64,000 nt of DNA from Hymenolepis diminuta (lineage: Eukaryota > Platyhelminthes > Cestoda > Cyclophyllidea > Hymenolepididae), in assembly GCA_900708905.1 (NCBI GenBank), contig CAADRB010000022.1, positions 2,224,246 through 2,288,245 on the forward strand, written 5' to 3'. The position numbers were made by a program, and so were the translations under genes. The notes beneath the pieces were generated by a model. The model did not search any database. It was not told the origin of the DNA and saw only the letters and a list, made by a program, of their open reading frames with translations. This document shows, one piece after another, positions 47,501-60,500 of this stretch; the first letter of the stretch is position 1, and every line of letters starts with the position of its first letter.

Positions 47501-50131
47501 TTAATTGTTTCATTTTCTTATTTAAAAAGCCCAGTATACGTAAATGAATCGACGGATCTGGAAGTGTCAGCTAAGTGTACAGTTTGGGGCAAATGGCTTA
47601 ATGTTGTACGGACTTGTGTTGTTCCTGACTACATTCTCTATCATGAGGACGTATGTATTTTGTGATAAAACTTTAATTAAAACGACAGTCTTTATGCAGA
47701 TGTTATATTTATGTAACGAGTACAGAACTGGTGAATAGTGGCATCTAGGTGTGCTAGACAAACACTAAAAAGACTACAGAACTGATAATTTATAAGGCCC
47801 ACTGGAGGAAAGCGTTTGCTCATACACATCTCGAACAGGAAGGGAGCATTTCGTGACCTATTTGATTAGGAAATTCGCATTCTGCCATTCCTTTGTAAGA
47901 CAGTTTAAGTCAGTAGCAAACATAGGAGTTATCGTATCTTGTAGCAAACAAAAGAGTTACATAATTATGGTAGTAGTAATAGTGAACCTTTTGGAACCGA
48001 GAGAATTAGGGATAGAAATAGTCAAGGGAGAGATGAAGACGTGAATAATGTGGAGTGCCTGATAAGTAAAAGCTCTTCTAGCAGATGTGTGTGTTGATTG
48101 ACAAGAAGGTATTTGTTTATGTACTTTCAGTCAGAGGCAGAAAGAAATAATAACATTAGGTGATTAGGTGCTCGAGTGAATTAAGACGATGGAGTGGTAA
48201 GAACAAATATAGAATGGTATGGAATAGGAGTTCAATGTGAAATCGAAAATAACATATTTCATCACATTTTATTTATAATTCTAATCATTAACTTATTGCA
48301 TTAAAAAAGCGTTTCAAAAAGTATGCCTAATGTGTCTCAGCGGTTATCTGACCCAATACATCTGATTTGACAGTGGTGTATTTTGATTGCAACACTATCG
48401 GCATATACGAGATAACTATGGTATCAATTCCATTTTTCCAGGGTACCTATTAATAGACAGCTTCCTGCAATTTAGGTATAGAAGTTTTTATAGGTCATTT
48501 ATATTTAATATCCTTTGAAAAACATTAAGGCTTGTGATTATGACTGTTGGAGTTATAAAGTTTACGTTAACTAAGCGCTTTGCAAATACGAAAATGAGAG
48601 TGACATAACTACTCAGTTTTCCAGCTTGTGCAATTTGCGATGTACGATTTCTCCAGTTAGCAAATAAAGTTAGAAGCGTTTTGTGAAACTGGCAAAAAAT
48701 AGATTTTAATGCATGAATTCATTCGATGAAAACCAATGTCAGTTTTCTAGGGTCACTCTTAATAGATTGAATTAATATCTGAAATAATTTTGTTTTCTCA
48801 ACTGTTTTGGAGCAAAAAATGAAAAGAACCGGCAAGACCGATCCTTCTTGAGTAAAACAAACTGGTCAATAAGCACCGTCGACCGTAGACGGGCATTTGC
48901 TGCAACCTGGTGGAGTAATCATGATATTTGAATTTTGGAACGTGGGTTACCCACTTTGTGAATATCGTACAACCGAATCCAAAGATCAAATGAAGTCGGG
49001 CTCTTTGGTATCTTTGTTTTGCTTTCAGAACACTTTTGATCCCCCTCTACTTATTATTTGTTGGGATTTCTGTTAATCGCTTTCAATTAAAAGTCATACA
49101 TTTTTTTCATTTTTCTTAATAATTTGAATTAATATCAAAAGTAATCAGAAAGCAAGCAAAACAATGAGGTGATAAACACACTTAAAGCACTTGATAAATA
49201 TTCACTTGTCCCAAATGAAGTGAAATTCTCTCTCTTTGAAAGATGTAACCGATTGACTGCTTTCTGATCGACGCAGTCAATAGGTTATCAGTATTTGAAT
49301 AAATTATCTTAAGTCTTAAATTGTATAAATAAAAAGAAATCCACCCCACTTGCTCAAATCGGGAAATTCGCTTCAAATTTTTATTGGTCCATTGGTGAAT
49401 GGAAAATATTGTTCTTGTTGCCTACCAATTAGAAAGAGAATTTGTTTAGACCTTTCAAAATGTTCTTATTCAGACAAGAAATCCACTTTTGGCATTATTC
49501 ATTTGATTAAAAATGCGTTTCTTTTATCACGATAACTTTAATCAAAATGGGATGACAAGTATTTATTTATACCACTGTAAAATCGTCAGTAGGAAGTCAT
49601 TTAATGTTTTTCATTTATGAGTTAGTTCTTAGTAGGATGATTTTATCAAAGGGTGCATTGAAGATATGAAATCTTTTAATGGTGAAAACTTGGCTAAATC
49701 AGAAAATTGGTCAAGAATTGTCATTAAAAGATACAATGAGTGAGATTGATCAGTCATATTTTGTATGCTAATCTTTTAGTGATTTTACAAATCATAACCT
49801 CTTATCTGTCTCAGGCGTCTTATTAATCTATTGGAAAATACCAAAATACCAAAAGGTTTTTGGAGGAAATTACAGTTTAAACAACCGACTGGTGGAACAA
49901 AAAGTGGTTATGAATGTCAAAGCGAATGATCTTCTTATTAACGAAGAGATAAACTACTTATTCCAGTAGGCTACTTATATCAGTCAGTTAAGTAGCATTT
50001 TCCATATAAAATAATGGAAAATGACAATGATTTAGACAAATGTCTGTTCAAATTTTTTTAGATATTTGGCTCAGTTCCTCCAGTATTTCTGTCAAGTCTT
50101 CCGAGGAAGCAATCTAGTTTGTTCGAAATAA
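44536..50131 (+). pseudogene. Unprocessed ALDH3 pseudogene (exons 2-9)
   Basis: Exon remnants equivalent to ALDH3 exons 2-9 lie in order with introns between: about 44536-44667 (two in-frame stops), 44727-44806, 44893-45108 (frameshifted; the WNYP motif is destroyed), about 46205-46315 (weak), 47530-47650 (open; catalytic-Cys block reads VVRTCVVPDY), 49636-49739 (open, same 104 bp as in the gene), 49815-49948 (1-bp insertion; donor GT changed to AT) and 50062-50131 (1-bp deletion and a stop). No counterparts of exons 10-12, which carry the [11 protein letters not shown] block and the CaaX end, were found before 51.8 kb. Retained introns show duplication of genomic DNA, not retrocopying. It cannot encode an active enzyme. 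Confidence 0.88.
46990..47115 (+). repeat. R4 repeat fragment
   Basis: The segment with CCCTTCCGTACTGGCGCAAACGTGACTA and TGGCGGCTTAT resembles the 3' half of R4. It lies between pseudogene exons 5 and 6. Confidence 0.35.
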
Positions 50132-50214
50132 GTGAGCTTTACTCAGGAATTTTAACAAGATATTTTATCTGTTTATCGTTCAATTATGTGTCGTACCAGC
50201 TAGAGGTAGCAAAT

Positions 50215-50470
50215 TTGGTCCCTAAGAGTAAGACTTATAGAAGAATGCAATAATGAGAGGAAGCAACCATCTTTCCAAAAATGATTGTTTAGGTCTCCAG
50301 TATCATGGGACTAAGGTTGAATATATCTTTGGTCTCATGCATACTCTGTTGGTTTTACGTGGTGACAAGTGTTTCCATATTGGTCGACGAGGTTGCTATC
50401 TTAGCCCCCTTCCAATACCCCAGTAGCAATTTGCTTGGTGGCTTACATGTTGTTGAGACTTGGCTATAGC
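50215..50470 (+). repeat. R4 dispersed repeat, copy 3 (pseudogene intron 9)
   Basis: It shares AATGAGAGGAAGCAACCATCTTTCC, CATATTGGTCGACGAGGTTGCTA and GGTGGCTTACATG with the other R4 copies. It sits in the intron equivalent to that of the 40615 copy. Confidence 0.6.
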
Positions 50471-50807
50471 TTTGACGCGCATGTTAACTCATATACCTTC
50501 TCTTTTCTAACTGGTTTTAGTTTCCAACTCTGTATAATGACATTCAACTTGTGAATCAAAACATGTAACGCTACACACTTTTCTTACTCTTTGTTTTGTT
50601 CCCATCCTCAAGAAATTCCTCCCTTTTATCTCTTATTCTTATATTTGATGCACAGTGTCAATTGGGGTAATGATTTGGAAAAGATGGTTGTTTCTTTGCA
50701 AACTTGTAATGTAAATGACTAATCTCAATGGTTAATAAAGTCAAACAAAGGGTTAATAGGTTAGTTCCAGAATTTCTTCTATCTGATCGAATCAACCTGG
50801 TGATTAG

Positions 50808-51065
50808 AAATGATTGAATGGCGATGTGATCTCCACTACAGTGTCCACACGTGGTCTCGCTGTGTGTTTGTGTATTTGCGCACCCAAACGGGTGTCTGTC
50901 ATCACACCGAGACTCCAGCAACGAGACATAATTGGCGTCTAACGAAGATATATCTTATATATAAACCTAATTTACATGTGGATGAATTGGGGTGGCTTGC
51001 CTGCCACCTCGGAACTGATCTGGCGACATGAGTGATTTGACTTATTCCATCTATTCGATCGATGT
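50808..51065 (+). repeat. R2 repeat, copy 2, right inverted flank of the ALDH3 pseudogene
   Basis: This is the inverted partner of 43175-43440. Open frames here and in copy 1 are incidental to the repeat. Confidence 0.8.
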
Positions 51066-51859
51066 GACCCCGATAGACCATAACGTTATTACAGATATAT
51101 TAGTTTTGATGCAATACTTACGCAGAGAAAAATAGGCAAATTGGAGGATTTCAGTCTTTTTATTCTCAAAACCTCCTTCGATGAGATTTTCAAAATCGTA
51201 TAACAGCGAAAACCTTACAACAAGTTTTAAAATGTTGGATTGTGACAAAACTCATATTTTTCAATTACGGGACCGTTATTAAGTATGTTCTAGCAAAATT
51301 TTTCTTATAATTTTAAATTACTAGATCTCACTAGAGATCACTGGAGGTGAACCGTTTAGGAGAATACAATACCGCTCGAATATATCAACTCAATTTTAAA
51401 GCATGTCATATATTCGTATTATAAGTTTAAAAATACTTGATGCAAATAAAATTTCAAATTTCGATATTCGCCTTACACGGCAGAAGGTGAGAAGTGGAGG
51501 AAAATGGGGCATGGAAAATACTGATTCCATTTGCAAAATTTCTTAACAGGTTCAATATTCCACCGTTCTCTATCCTCCAAATATGATTCCCCTTTAAAAT
51601 CAACTTCATTTGTGTAGATTAAAAGTATTTATTATTTATCAACATTTAGTCCTCCGTTGACTTATTAAATTGTTATACATTATTTGATGCTGAGGTAATA
51701 AAAATATCTTTACAAACAATTCCTACCTCATTCATCTTAGTCCTAGTTACTTCTTAAGCTTCCCTAGCAAGTAGCAGAGGAAGAGAGAACACGAATACCA
51801 CGGTTGTTAAATACAAAGCCGCAAAGTGTATACAGCAAACAAAGGATTAAATGAGATAA

Positions 51860-52275
51860 TATTTTGTGGTACTAAGCGGAAAGAAGGAGAGACTTGTAGG
51901 GTTCACAACGCTAACAAGGCTGATTGAATCACGTGCACTAGAACTTCCTGAGAAGTGCAGAGATGCAACCGGTCGCGTAGAGAACAAGCGCAGCGTGTGT
52001 GCAGAGACCTCCTCAACCAATCAGCAATCAAGATCCCTGCAGCCCAGCATGGTTTTGTATTTAATGACTAAGCTTTGAATCACGGTAACAATGAAGTGGA
52101 TAGTAAATCCTCTCCAATAATGTATTACTTGTTCTTGCCACTTTGGGTATAGCCTAGCTAATTTGGGAGTGATTTGATAATAGAGGACTCTGCTAAAGGC
52201 TATTCGAACTGCTTAGGAGGATTACTTAGGTGTAGCAGAAAGACTTGTTGATGTAGCATCCGCTACAGACAACAA
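51860..52275 (-). repeat. R3 dispersed repeat, copy 2
   Basis: This is the reverse complement of 33905-34330. Its right end reads GTAGCATCCGCTAC, whose reverse complement matches the TGTAG...CTACA end of copy 1. Confidence 0.75.
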
Positions 52276-53599
52276 GAGCCGAAGGTAGGAGAATCTACAG
52301 ATAAAGAAGAGCTGGCTGAAGAAATTGACTATAGGATTTAGAGGAAAGAATGCCGAGTAGGTGTATTTTAAAAACAAGAAACGTCGGATTCAAACCATGG
52401 GGATAATCGTACTTGGTCTTATGTAGATAAAGAGCTGGTATACTATTGAAATAGTTAAGAGGCACTTGGTATCCAGTTGAGAAGGTAGAGGTAAATTGTC
52501 GTCAAACAACACTCTCCACCTTTCAACTTTATATTGACCTTGTCTTTAAGTCTCCACAAAGGTTTTATTAGACATGCCGATGCATGCATCGAGATAAGGT
52601 CGTACCGACAATTGCTAAGCTGTCCGTAAAATATTAATTCAGAGCGCAGAACCAGTCGGCCGTAGATAACTCATGAAAAATTATTTTGAAAATATTAACT
52701 TAAATTAAACGTTCCTAATGAATACGCATTAACATCTTATTAAGAAAAGAGAACCTAAACGCAAATTGCACAAAAGGTTAAAACCATGTTAGTGGTAGCG
52801 TAGGGTGAAAGGTGAATGATAAACCGGATAACTCTCAGTGAATGAAAAGTTAAACATGTATGGACTGAGCACACAAAGATAGTAACTGTGTGGCTCTCTA
52901 TCAATTTACCATATTCCAATTTTTCTCTTTAATATGCTATGTGTACATCTGCCGCCGTTATAAGCGCATACTAACTCCTGACTTCTACAGATCTAATTGA
53001 CCAACCACGTATAGACATCACATTTTCTCTCCTCTAATCAATTAGTGTTTCATACTCTTGTTTCCCAGTGGAACATCCATGTGACTGGTTGAAGGAAAAC
53101 TGCGTTGCCTTTTAGTTTTTTAGTGAGGCATAATAATTGACGGAGACGTAAAAACGAGTAGGAAATCTTTCAACCTGCTATTCTTTCATGGACAAGGGAA
53201 CTGCTTGATCTTGACTTCTGACTTCAAGCAGTCTTCAATATGGAATAAAGTGGCATAAGGTAAGGCTAAGGTGTGATACTTTATACTGGAGAGAACCCGT
53301 AGGATTATTCACCAAGGATAAGGGCAAGGTACTATATTTATGTACATTTTGACAAGGAGTTATGGGGGATCTAGATTTGAACTAATATTTATTGAAAAAT
53401 TGCATAGAAAGGTAGAGAGACTTTCCGGATCCTTATCTAACGTCTCCCTCTCCGTTTAAAATATTTCAAAGGAGCTCCTGATGGAGCCTTTTTGCATAAT
53501 TAATAACGGCTTATAATATCCAAAAAAATACTCAATTTTATTAGAATTTTCTTTGAACCTATTGGTATTATTGAATACCAATGAATGAATGAACCACCA
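52276..53599. other. Intergenic region
   Basis: No gene or additional repeat was recognised. Confidence 0.5.
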
Positions 53600-53700
53600 C
53601 TCGTCACCATAACTTGTCGGCAAGTTGGCTGTTGGTTAGATTCACAGAATTGTTACTGTAGACTTTGACAGCTATTGCAAAGGAAATCCAGATTGATTTT
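53600..53700 (-). other. Possible second HECT-like or repeat fragment
   Basis: About 70 bp (minus-strand core AACAGCCAACTTGCCGACAAG) resemble the 22.7 kb part of the HECT pseudogene around the NSQLADK codons. The match is short and could be a dispersed repeat rather than a gene fragment. Confidence 0.25.
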
Positions 53701-53797
53701 ACATAATGCAAGTGGAATAGATGAATAAATTTATCAGAATCATCAGAGATATTTGAATTTCCCATGGCAAATCAGAATTTTACATTCAAGGGTAAGA

Positions 53798-53990
53798 TCT
53801 GGGCGTAAGTCAGTGATTAAGGTGGTCGTCTACGAAGTCAGAGGTTACGGGTTTGATGGCAATTAGTGCATATTTCAGTGACCGGAATGGCCAACTGCAC
53901 TGGTTGCGTTTGGCTAACAAGGGGATGACAAAATTAGGGTTTCTCACCAGGAAGACTCAGTGATACCATCTCCTAATTCAAAATGAGCAT
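53798..53990 (+). repeat. tRNA-related SINE-like repeat, copy 3
   Basis: The head GTAAGTCAGTGATTAAGG followed by TCGTCTACGAAGTCAGAGG and ACGGGTTTGATGG resembles tRNA box A, anticodon region and box B at tRNA spacing. The body TTTCAGTGACCGGAATGGCC..CTGCACTGGTT matches the 8.4-8.8 kb copies. Confidence 0.55.
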
Positions 53991-54604
53991 TGAAACTAGA
54001 TATCCTAAATAGGTTTAGAAAGTATTCTTAACTAATGTATTTTGACTAACATTCACAAAGATCAAGAAACTCACAATAGCATCTCTGACATTTGGAATAT
54101 TGAAATTATAAATTTCAATAGGGTCGACACTTTCACAAATTTTATCTTGGGCTACTAGATTGATTTACACTGATGAGAGCTCCATTTTCGCTAAGTAAAA
54201 CATGTCACATGCATATCAAATACAGGTATTATGACTGAAAACTCAATATGAACTTACGTTTCATTCGGGTAAAGCTGACAAAATTAAGAGGTCCGCTCAA
54301 GACACCCTTTTAAGGTTCGACAACGGTTATTATTACCAAACAAATCGAAACCTAATAGTACGTTATTTTTGTACTTCACCCCACAGTGCAGTTTTAGAAA
54401 GCGCGGTCTAAATAATCATTAACCAACGCCTTATATATAAGGCATATCGAATGAAAAGAATCCACATGTACATAAGCATATGAAAAATAGAAAGATGAAC
54501 AAAAAAGCATTAAAGGCAGCAACCTTCTTGTTACAATCGCCACTTCCGTTTCCAGAAGGAAGAATGAGTATTTTCTGCGTCCAAACTTCCCATTTGTCAA
54601 CTCC

Positions 54605-54660
54605 GCATGTTGCGGATTACTTCCGTATTGGTCGGCGAGGTTGCTAGTTCAGTTTAGTTT
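54605..54660 (+). repeat. R4 repeat fragment
   Basis: ACTTCCGTATTGGTCGGCGAGGTTGCTA matches the central R4 block at 40.8 and 50.4 kb. Confidence 0.4.
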
Positions 54661-55854
54661 CATGTCCACTGTACCGTCGTCCTTGGCGATTTACCATAGG
54701 TTTCATGCGATGTGTTAAATAAACTTTGGGTTAATACGTTTCTATAGTTTGTTTTTATCTATAGCTAAGGCATTTTAAATTAGATACCCAATCTTTTCCT
54801 TTGCTGCAATAGAAGGAACTTACACACTGGAAAATATCAATAAATTTGTAGCTATCTCCTTATTCACAAGTAAATTAATTTCGCTTTCCTTTGTAATAAT
54901 TAATTTTTCGAGATAACAACAAACCCTCCCACGTCAAAATCACTAACGTTGATCGATCTAGGCGAACTTTCTCAAAACACGATATCAAATACCATTCACT
55001 CCTAATTTGACTCAAACCACCTATCTATCGTTCTAGAATGACTTTCTCACTGTTCCCAAGTCTCAACCTATATCTCCTAATTCTTTGTTCTCAGACTATC
55101 ATCCTATATGAACACATAGACCTATGTTATACTTACTCAGTCATCTCATATCCTTGCCCTCACACAAATCTTTCTCACGCTCTCGACCTTCCTATCTGCT
55201 CTCAACAAAGTTCTCTAACCAAGATCTCCCACTTTTCTCCATTTTGTTGTAGTAAGGTTTGAAAAAACTGAGTGAGTGATTGTTAGACTTTGCCGTCTCT
55301 ATTCTATCACTTACTACTTTAATAAAATGTTCTAAAAAGTTCGCATTTTGTCTTGACTCCTTAAAAGTCATACATTCTTAAAATGAAGACTTTACGGTCA
55401 ACTGATTTCCAATAGGTCCGATATTATCTGCTGCCAACCTATGACGACGCTTTGATGTGAAGAATTCATTCAAGTTCTTTTACGCTCAGTTGATTTTCAG
55501 TCGGTGTTATTTGTCGATCAAATTAAATCTCTACCTTGGTTTGTCTACTTTCTCTATATTTTATTAGAGAAGCATTCAAGCCGACCAACCAGTGTAAAAA
55601 GTTTTATTTTCCTTTTTTATTTTCAGGTCTTACTCTAATTAACCACATTCCATACTTTCCTTATCGAATAACTTCTTCTGTATTGGTAACTCTAGAAGGC
55701 CAGTATCTAGTTGAATTGGTTACATATACTTTTACCACTGCCAAAATAGGACGGATATCACACAATTTTTCCTTCTTCGAGAATTTAACCTCTCATCACC
55801 CAACAAACATGGTAATCCAGCCACTTGACTGATGTTAATACCATAACTGGTTTC
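54661..55854. other. Intergenic region
   Basis: AT-rich; only unconvincing open frames. Confidence 0.45.
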
Positions 55855-56035
55855 TATAAATGGCGGATTGTATAAATCAACCTATAGAAACAAAAATGCG
55901 CTTCTTATTCCGATATGGTGGTTTGAGTCGTTTTATATTGGGGTTTTGCCGAATTATGCTTTTAACTACTGCGGCTTCTTAGGGAAGTTAAGAGTCGATT
56001 ACGGTATCCTACCGAGAAGAGCAGATCATAACAGT
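55855..56035 (+). repeat. R1 repeat, single copy
   Basis: It shares TATAAATCAACCTAT.GA, CTTATTCCGATATGGTGG, TAACTACTGCGGCTTCTTAGG and GGTATCCTACCGAGAAGAGCAGAT with the palindrome arms at 17.3-17.8 kb. Confidence 0.7.
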
Positions 56036-57344
56036 TCTGGCGAAGCAGTTATCAAATTACACGGATGTTGAAGCCCGAATCTCTTCAATCATGAGAAATA
56101 CCTTCACCCAGATGAATGTCTCAACGTCGACTAAGGACCCCAAAGACTGCTTGAAAAATGTAGGTATATTCCATCAAAATCCTCTTAAAAGTGAAACTTT
56201 TGCTAGATGGCATGCTTAATACCGTGGTACTTATAAGAATGGCATGGCAGATCTCCCCCATACATTCGAACTACCATGCTGCTTCGTAAAGTTAACAGAA
56301 ATGACTGCAACCTATATTCACCCTACCTCCAGCCGATGGATTCTGCCGTCCTAACTTACGAAAGGACGATTGGTAAGTTAAGTTCGGTCATTAATGACAA
56401 CAGTTCTCTCTTTAACTTGACCATACATGATGATGAAGATGTTTACCATTATGTAAGTATCGTTAACTGACGTTGAACTAGTTTCCGATTTGGTTTTTTC
56501 GAAGAAAACCAATTCAGATGTCTCATTTTCACTCTTGAACTCAGATCTCCTTGCTATGCTGAGATTCGACCCAGACTTCTGTCCCTCCTGGACAATAATC
56601 CGATTCCAGGAGGTCTCGTTACGGAATCGAATCTGCTGCAAGTCCGTTAACCGCGGGTGCTCAACCTGAAAGAGCCTGAAAATGATCGATTATCTATCGA
56701 CCGAGTGGACCCACTCCCCATCTGACAATTATCCGACAAATATCAGAAGCAGTCACCCCAAAGATGCCGATTTTATTGAGGACGCCTAGACTGAATAGGT
56801 GAGCTCAACCTTATCCAGTTCCCAGACGAAAACGAAACCTGCCAGACACCTACTCTCAAACCTATAAATGCGGAAAATCTTGTGAGAGGATGCAACTAGT
56901 GTCTAAATTTTGCCGAAATCCCTCATCCTTCTATTCATATTCATTCACTGAAACAAGATTCAGCTCTAACACATCACTCTCGTCGACAACAGATCTGCCA
57001 TTTCTATCTCAAATGACCTCGTGACGTACCAGAAACGCTCGTTACGGACACAAGAACACAGTTTGATTCTACATTTTGCTAAATTTTGCTCCGATCGATC
57101 AATTATTCAGCTAAGGAGATCTCTCGCTGAGTTAAAACAATCCGCTCCTCAGCAAAATTCAGAGGTCAATATTTGAGGACAGGGTGTGAAGAAATGTTAC
57201 TACCAGAACAACTTTGTGTCCAGACAAAGTGTGACTCGAGGCGTGCACTAATGGACATTTGCCATAACCGCCAATCTGCATGGCGGCAATATCTATGATG
57301 TGGGAACCGGAAAGGACTATTCCGGCTTCCTTTACTTCCTTTTT

Positions 57345-57545
57345 ATTGGAACGAATTTATTTACATTACGGTTGTAAATGACGATAATATAAATCAACTT
57401 ATCGAAAAGTAGACGTGCGTCTTATTTTGATATGGTGGTCTGGATCGTTTTGAATTGTGGTGTGGTTGGATTTGACTTTTAACTACTGCAACTTCTAAGG
57501 GAATGTAAGTCGGTTGCAGTGTCCTACAGAGAAGAGCAGATTAGC
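57345..57545 (+). repeat. R1 repeat, single copy
   Basis: It shares GGAACGAATTTATTTACAT, TATAAATCAACTTATCGA, TATGGTGGTCTGGATCG and TCCTACAGAGAAGAGCAGAT with R1 elsewhere, and extends further 5' than the 55.86 kb copy. Confidence 0.7.
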
Positions 57546-60500
57546 ATTTTGATCCTGTTGTAATGAAAGGGATAAATTGACCATGGATGACGAGATGATT
57601 CTGACCAAACATAACCTATGCAGCTACATTTAATCAATAACCTCTTCAAACAGATACATTCGTAGAAATGATACAAATATCCAGATATTAAATTTTAATT
57701 CTCCGAGTATTACTTTATATTTGCAACGGTCTCACGAATTAGTATGATTCTCTACCTTGTGTCACAGATTTTGTCAAGAAAGTAACCCAACCTTTCACAG
57801 AGGAAGCACATTCGACCTCTCTTAGGAATTTTAACTTCGCGTACATCGAGGCCTGCAATTTAGTGGGATTGGGATGATAGTTTAGTAATGTAGACATTCA
57901 AGTTAGCAATATCAAGATCTAATTAAGGGCAGCGAGATCATAATTAATTCCCAAAATATTAGAGCACCATTTAATTAATTTATTGTAGCCAAAATAATGC
58001 AATTGTCGACTTTGTCATGAACTCGGGGCTTCGGATTAAGAGGACTGGTAGTGAGACAAGAAGTTTAATCATTTAATTGTGATTAAGGAGGGTCTGAGGC
58101 AATCGCAATCGCTGGAATTAGAGTAACCGTAACAAACAAGAGAGATGGGCTGATTAAGTATAAATCGGAAATGTGAACTAAAGCAAAATGTACATGCGGC
58201 AGTGTGGATACACCTCATCAGTTAAGATCAGGACAGGTCAATTCGATATACCAGAGACTCTATTCAAGAAAAAATGCCTAATTAAACAGATTTCCATTTA
58301 ACGAAAAGTTTGTAATTCCTATGAGGCTTCTAGAAGTGGGAAGAGGAGGTCTTGGTAGTATTTCTAGCGCTCATTGATGTAATGGAACTAGGATTCTGAC
58401 AACCCGAATCAGTGGAATATACTGCAGGAAGTATGAATGGAGAACCGAAGATCTATTGATCGGAAGAGATTGAAGTGTCTCAATTTCAGCGCGCCTCTTC
58501 ACTTCACACTCTTAGCAAGTACATAAAATTCTCTTCGTTCATTTGATTTGTCATTTACCGCTATTTTAAATCTTTTCTTTACAACGATTATCACTCATTT
58601 TCTTCGTAAATATTTCTACTCTGAATCCGCCAGACCTTACTATTTTGATTTCGGTACTTAAGACTTCTTTCAACGCTGTTTCGCTACGCCACTGTAAGCC
58701 GTTCTAGGTTCTCTTTGACCTCTAGCTCAGAACTCCGTGTCTATATTTTACTGTCTGTTGCTGCTCCTCAATTAACCTGTTATTTCATAATGCCGACTCT
58801 CGCCTGACCACTACTGGACAGTCCTCTAATTAGCTACAGGGTTTGTTTATTATACCATTTCGGCCGAAGAAACATTAGGTTAACTAATTCAGTAAGATGA
58901 TTTAGTCGAGTTCAGAACAGAGTCGAGAACAGAACAAAATTTCAAATTGTTCACTACTGGAAAACAAGTTAATTCATTTAACAGTACGTTCAATAAATGA
59001 AAAAGAGTAGGAGATTTAAATGGTGTTAATTTGATTTTGTGATTCGGGCTGTATAGTATTTTCTTGATAGGTAGTTCAAATTTCGTGATTGATCGTCACC
59101 TGGATTACTGAATAACTGCTTTTTCACGACGTCCAGTTCTTATTGGTTAGTTTTTAATAATGGTAGTCGATATTGCCAGTTTAATTCATATTCTTCCTAA
59201 GGTTGAGAAAGTAGAATGATCTTTCACTATATTAATCTAAGCAGCGGAGCTGAGGCAGCCTTATATATTAATAGTAAGTCAATTAATTTAAAGATCTTAT
59301 AGAGCATATGAGTTGGATGAGAGAATGCGTAGCTTTTACATTCCAGTACATTGAAGAGAGATAGCTCTGCGAGGCTTTATAGTTATCCTTCCTGCATCTT
59401 GAGATCATTTTCCAGTTTCCATTTAGTTCCCAATGCCACATCAATAGGAAATTTTTTCTCTTCATTCCGTTGAGAACCCATGAATTTAGAATAGTCATAT
59501 GTAAGTCCACATTCAACAGCGCAAAAATAAGAAGATTAGTTTCCCGGATGATTCATTCCTTCCATTTCTTCTTCAACATGCAGATTTTTAGATTGAAGCA
59601 ACTAGTTTACTGTTTAGAAAGCTCCAGTTTACTAACAGTCTTCTATTCGATAACAACAGCAATCTTCAAATAGAGGGAATGGAAGACGTAAAGGATTGAA
59701 AAGATCTTCAAATCAAGAAGTGTGAGATAATGTTATGAAGGCAGAGTCTATGGTTATTCCGAAATTTTTGATATCCAAGTGAGAAGTAGGAAAAAAACAT
59801 GATAAGTATTAGATTTCTTATCTTTTTTCCCTACAATTCCATTTCGATGAATGGTTGTCTGTACAAGGAAATGTTAATTCACAGCGTTAATAACTTTGCT
59901 CAAATCATGGATTTCAGATCTTGACAGAGTTTCAGATAGGACTGAGAATCCGGCGTTAGGGGAAATTTTATTGAATTATTGCGTTTTGGATATTAATGAA
60001 CTTCTTAAATGATCCTATTCATATTAATTTTTGTGACGTCGTTTAAATGTTGGTTGGAGTAGCTCTTAGTAAGGATTCTGTCTTTCTGATTTTTTGTGCT
60101 ATTTGACGATCAATAAGATATAACTATCTGGTAAGGAGATTGTGAAAATTTGTTGGCGTAGGTGAGATAGCTAAAACTATGACCTTTATTAGCGTAAATA
60201 ACAGAAGATGATAACATTTTTGGGCTCAACATATAGTATGCCTGTCTGCTTTCAAATATTGAAAATTTATAGAGATTTTTGAGAAAAACAACTCCAGAGT
60301 TTTCATATGGAAAGTGGTTCAGTGTTGCAGAATATTCAATTTCCGGACGGTTCGACGGTGTTGAAATACAGTATACGCACTACAACTCATGAATCTAGAT
60401 CCGAGTTGAGAGAAGACCTCCTTGAGTTTGAGTTCGTTGATGGTTCCTCAAACGTGCCGGAAATCAAATTTTGCATGTGTTAAAAAGTGAGCATTCGGTT

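Noticed and set aside
50810..51031. Open frames in the R2 copies (also 43214-43429)
   Set aside because: The frames lie on opposite sides of the same non-coding repeat, and the similarity is DNA-level over the whole repeat.
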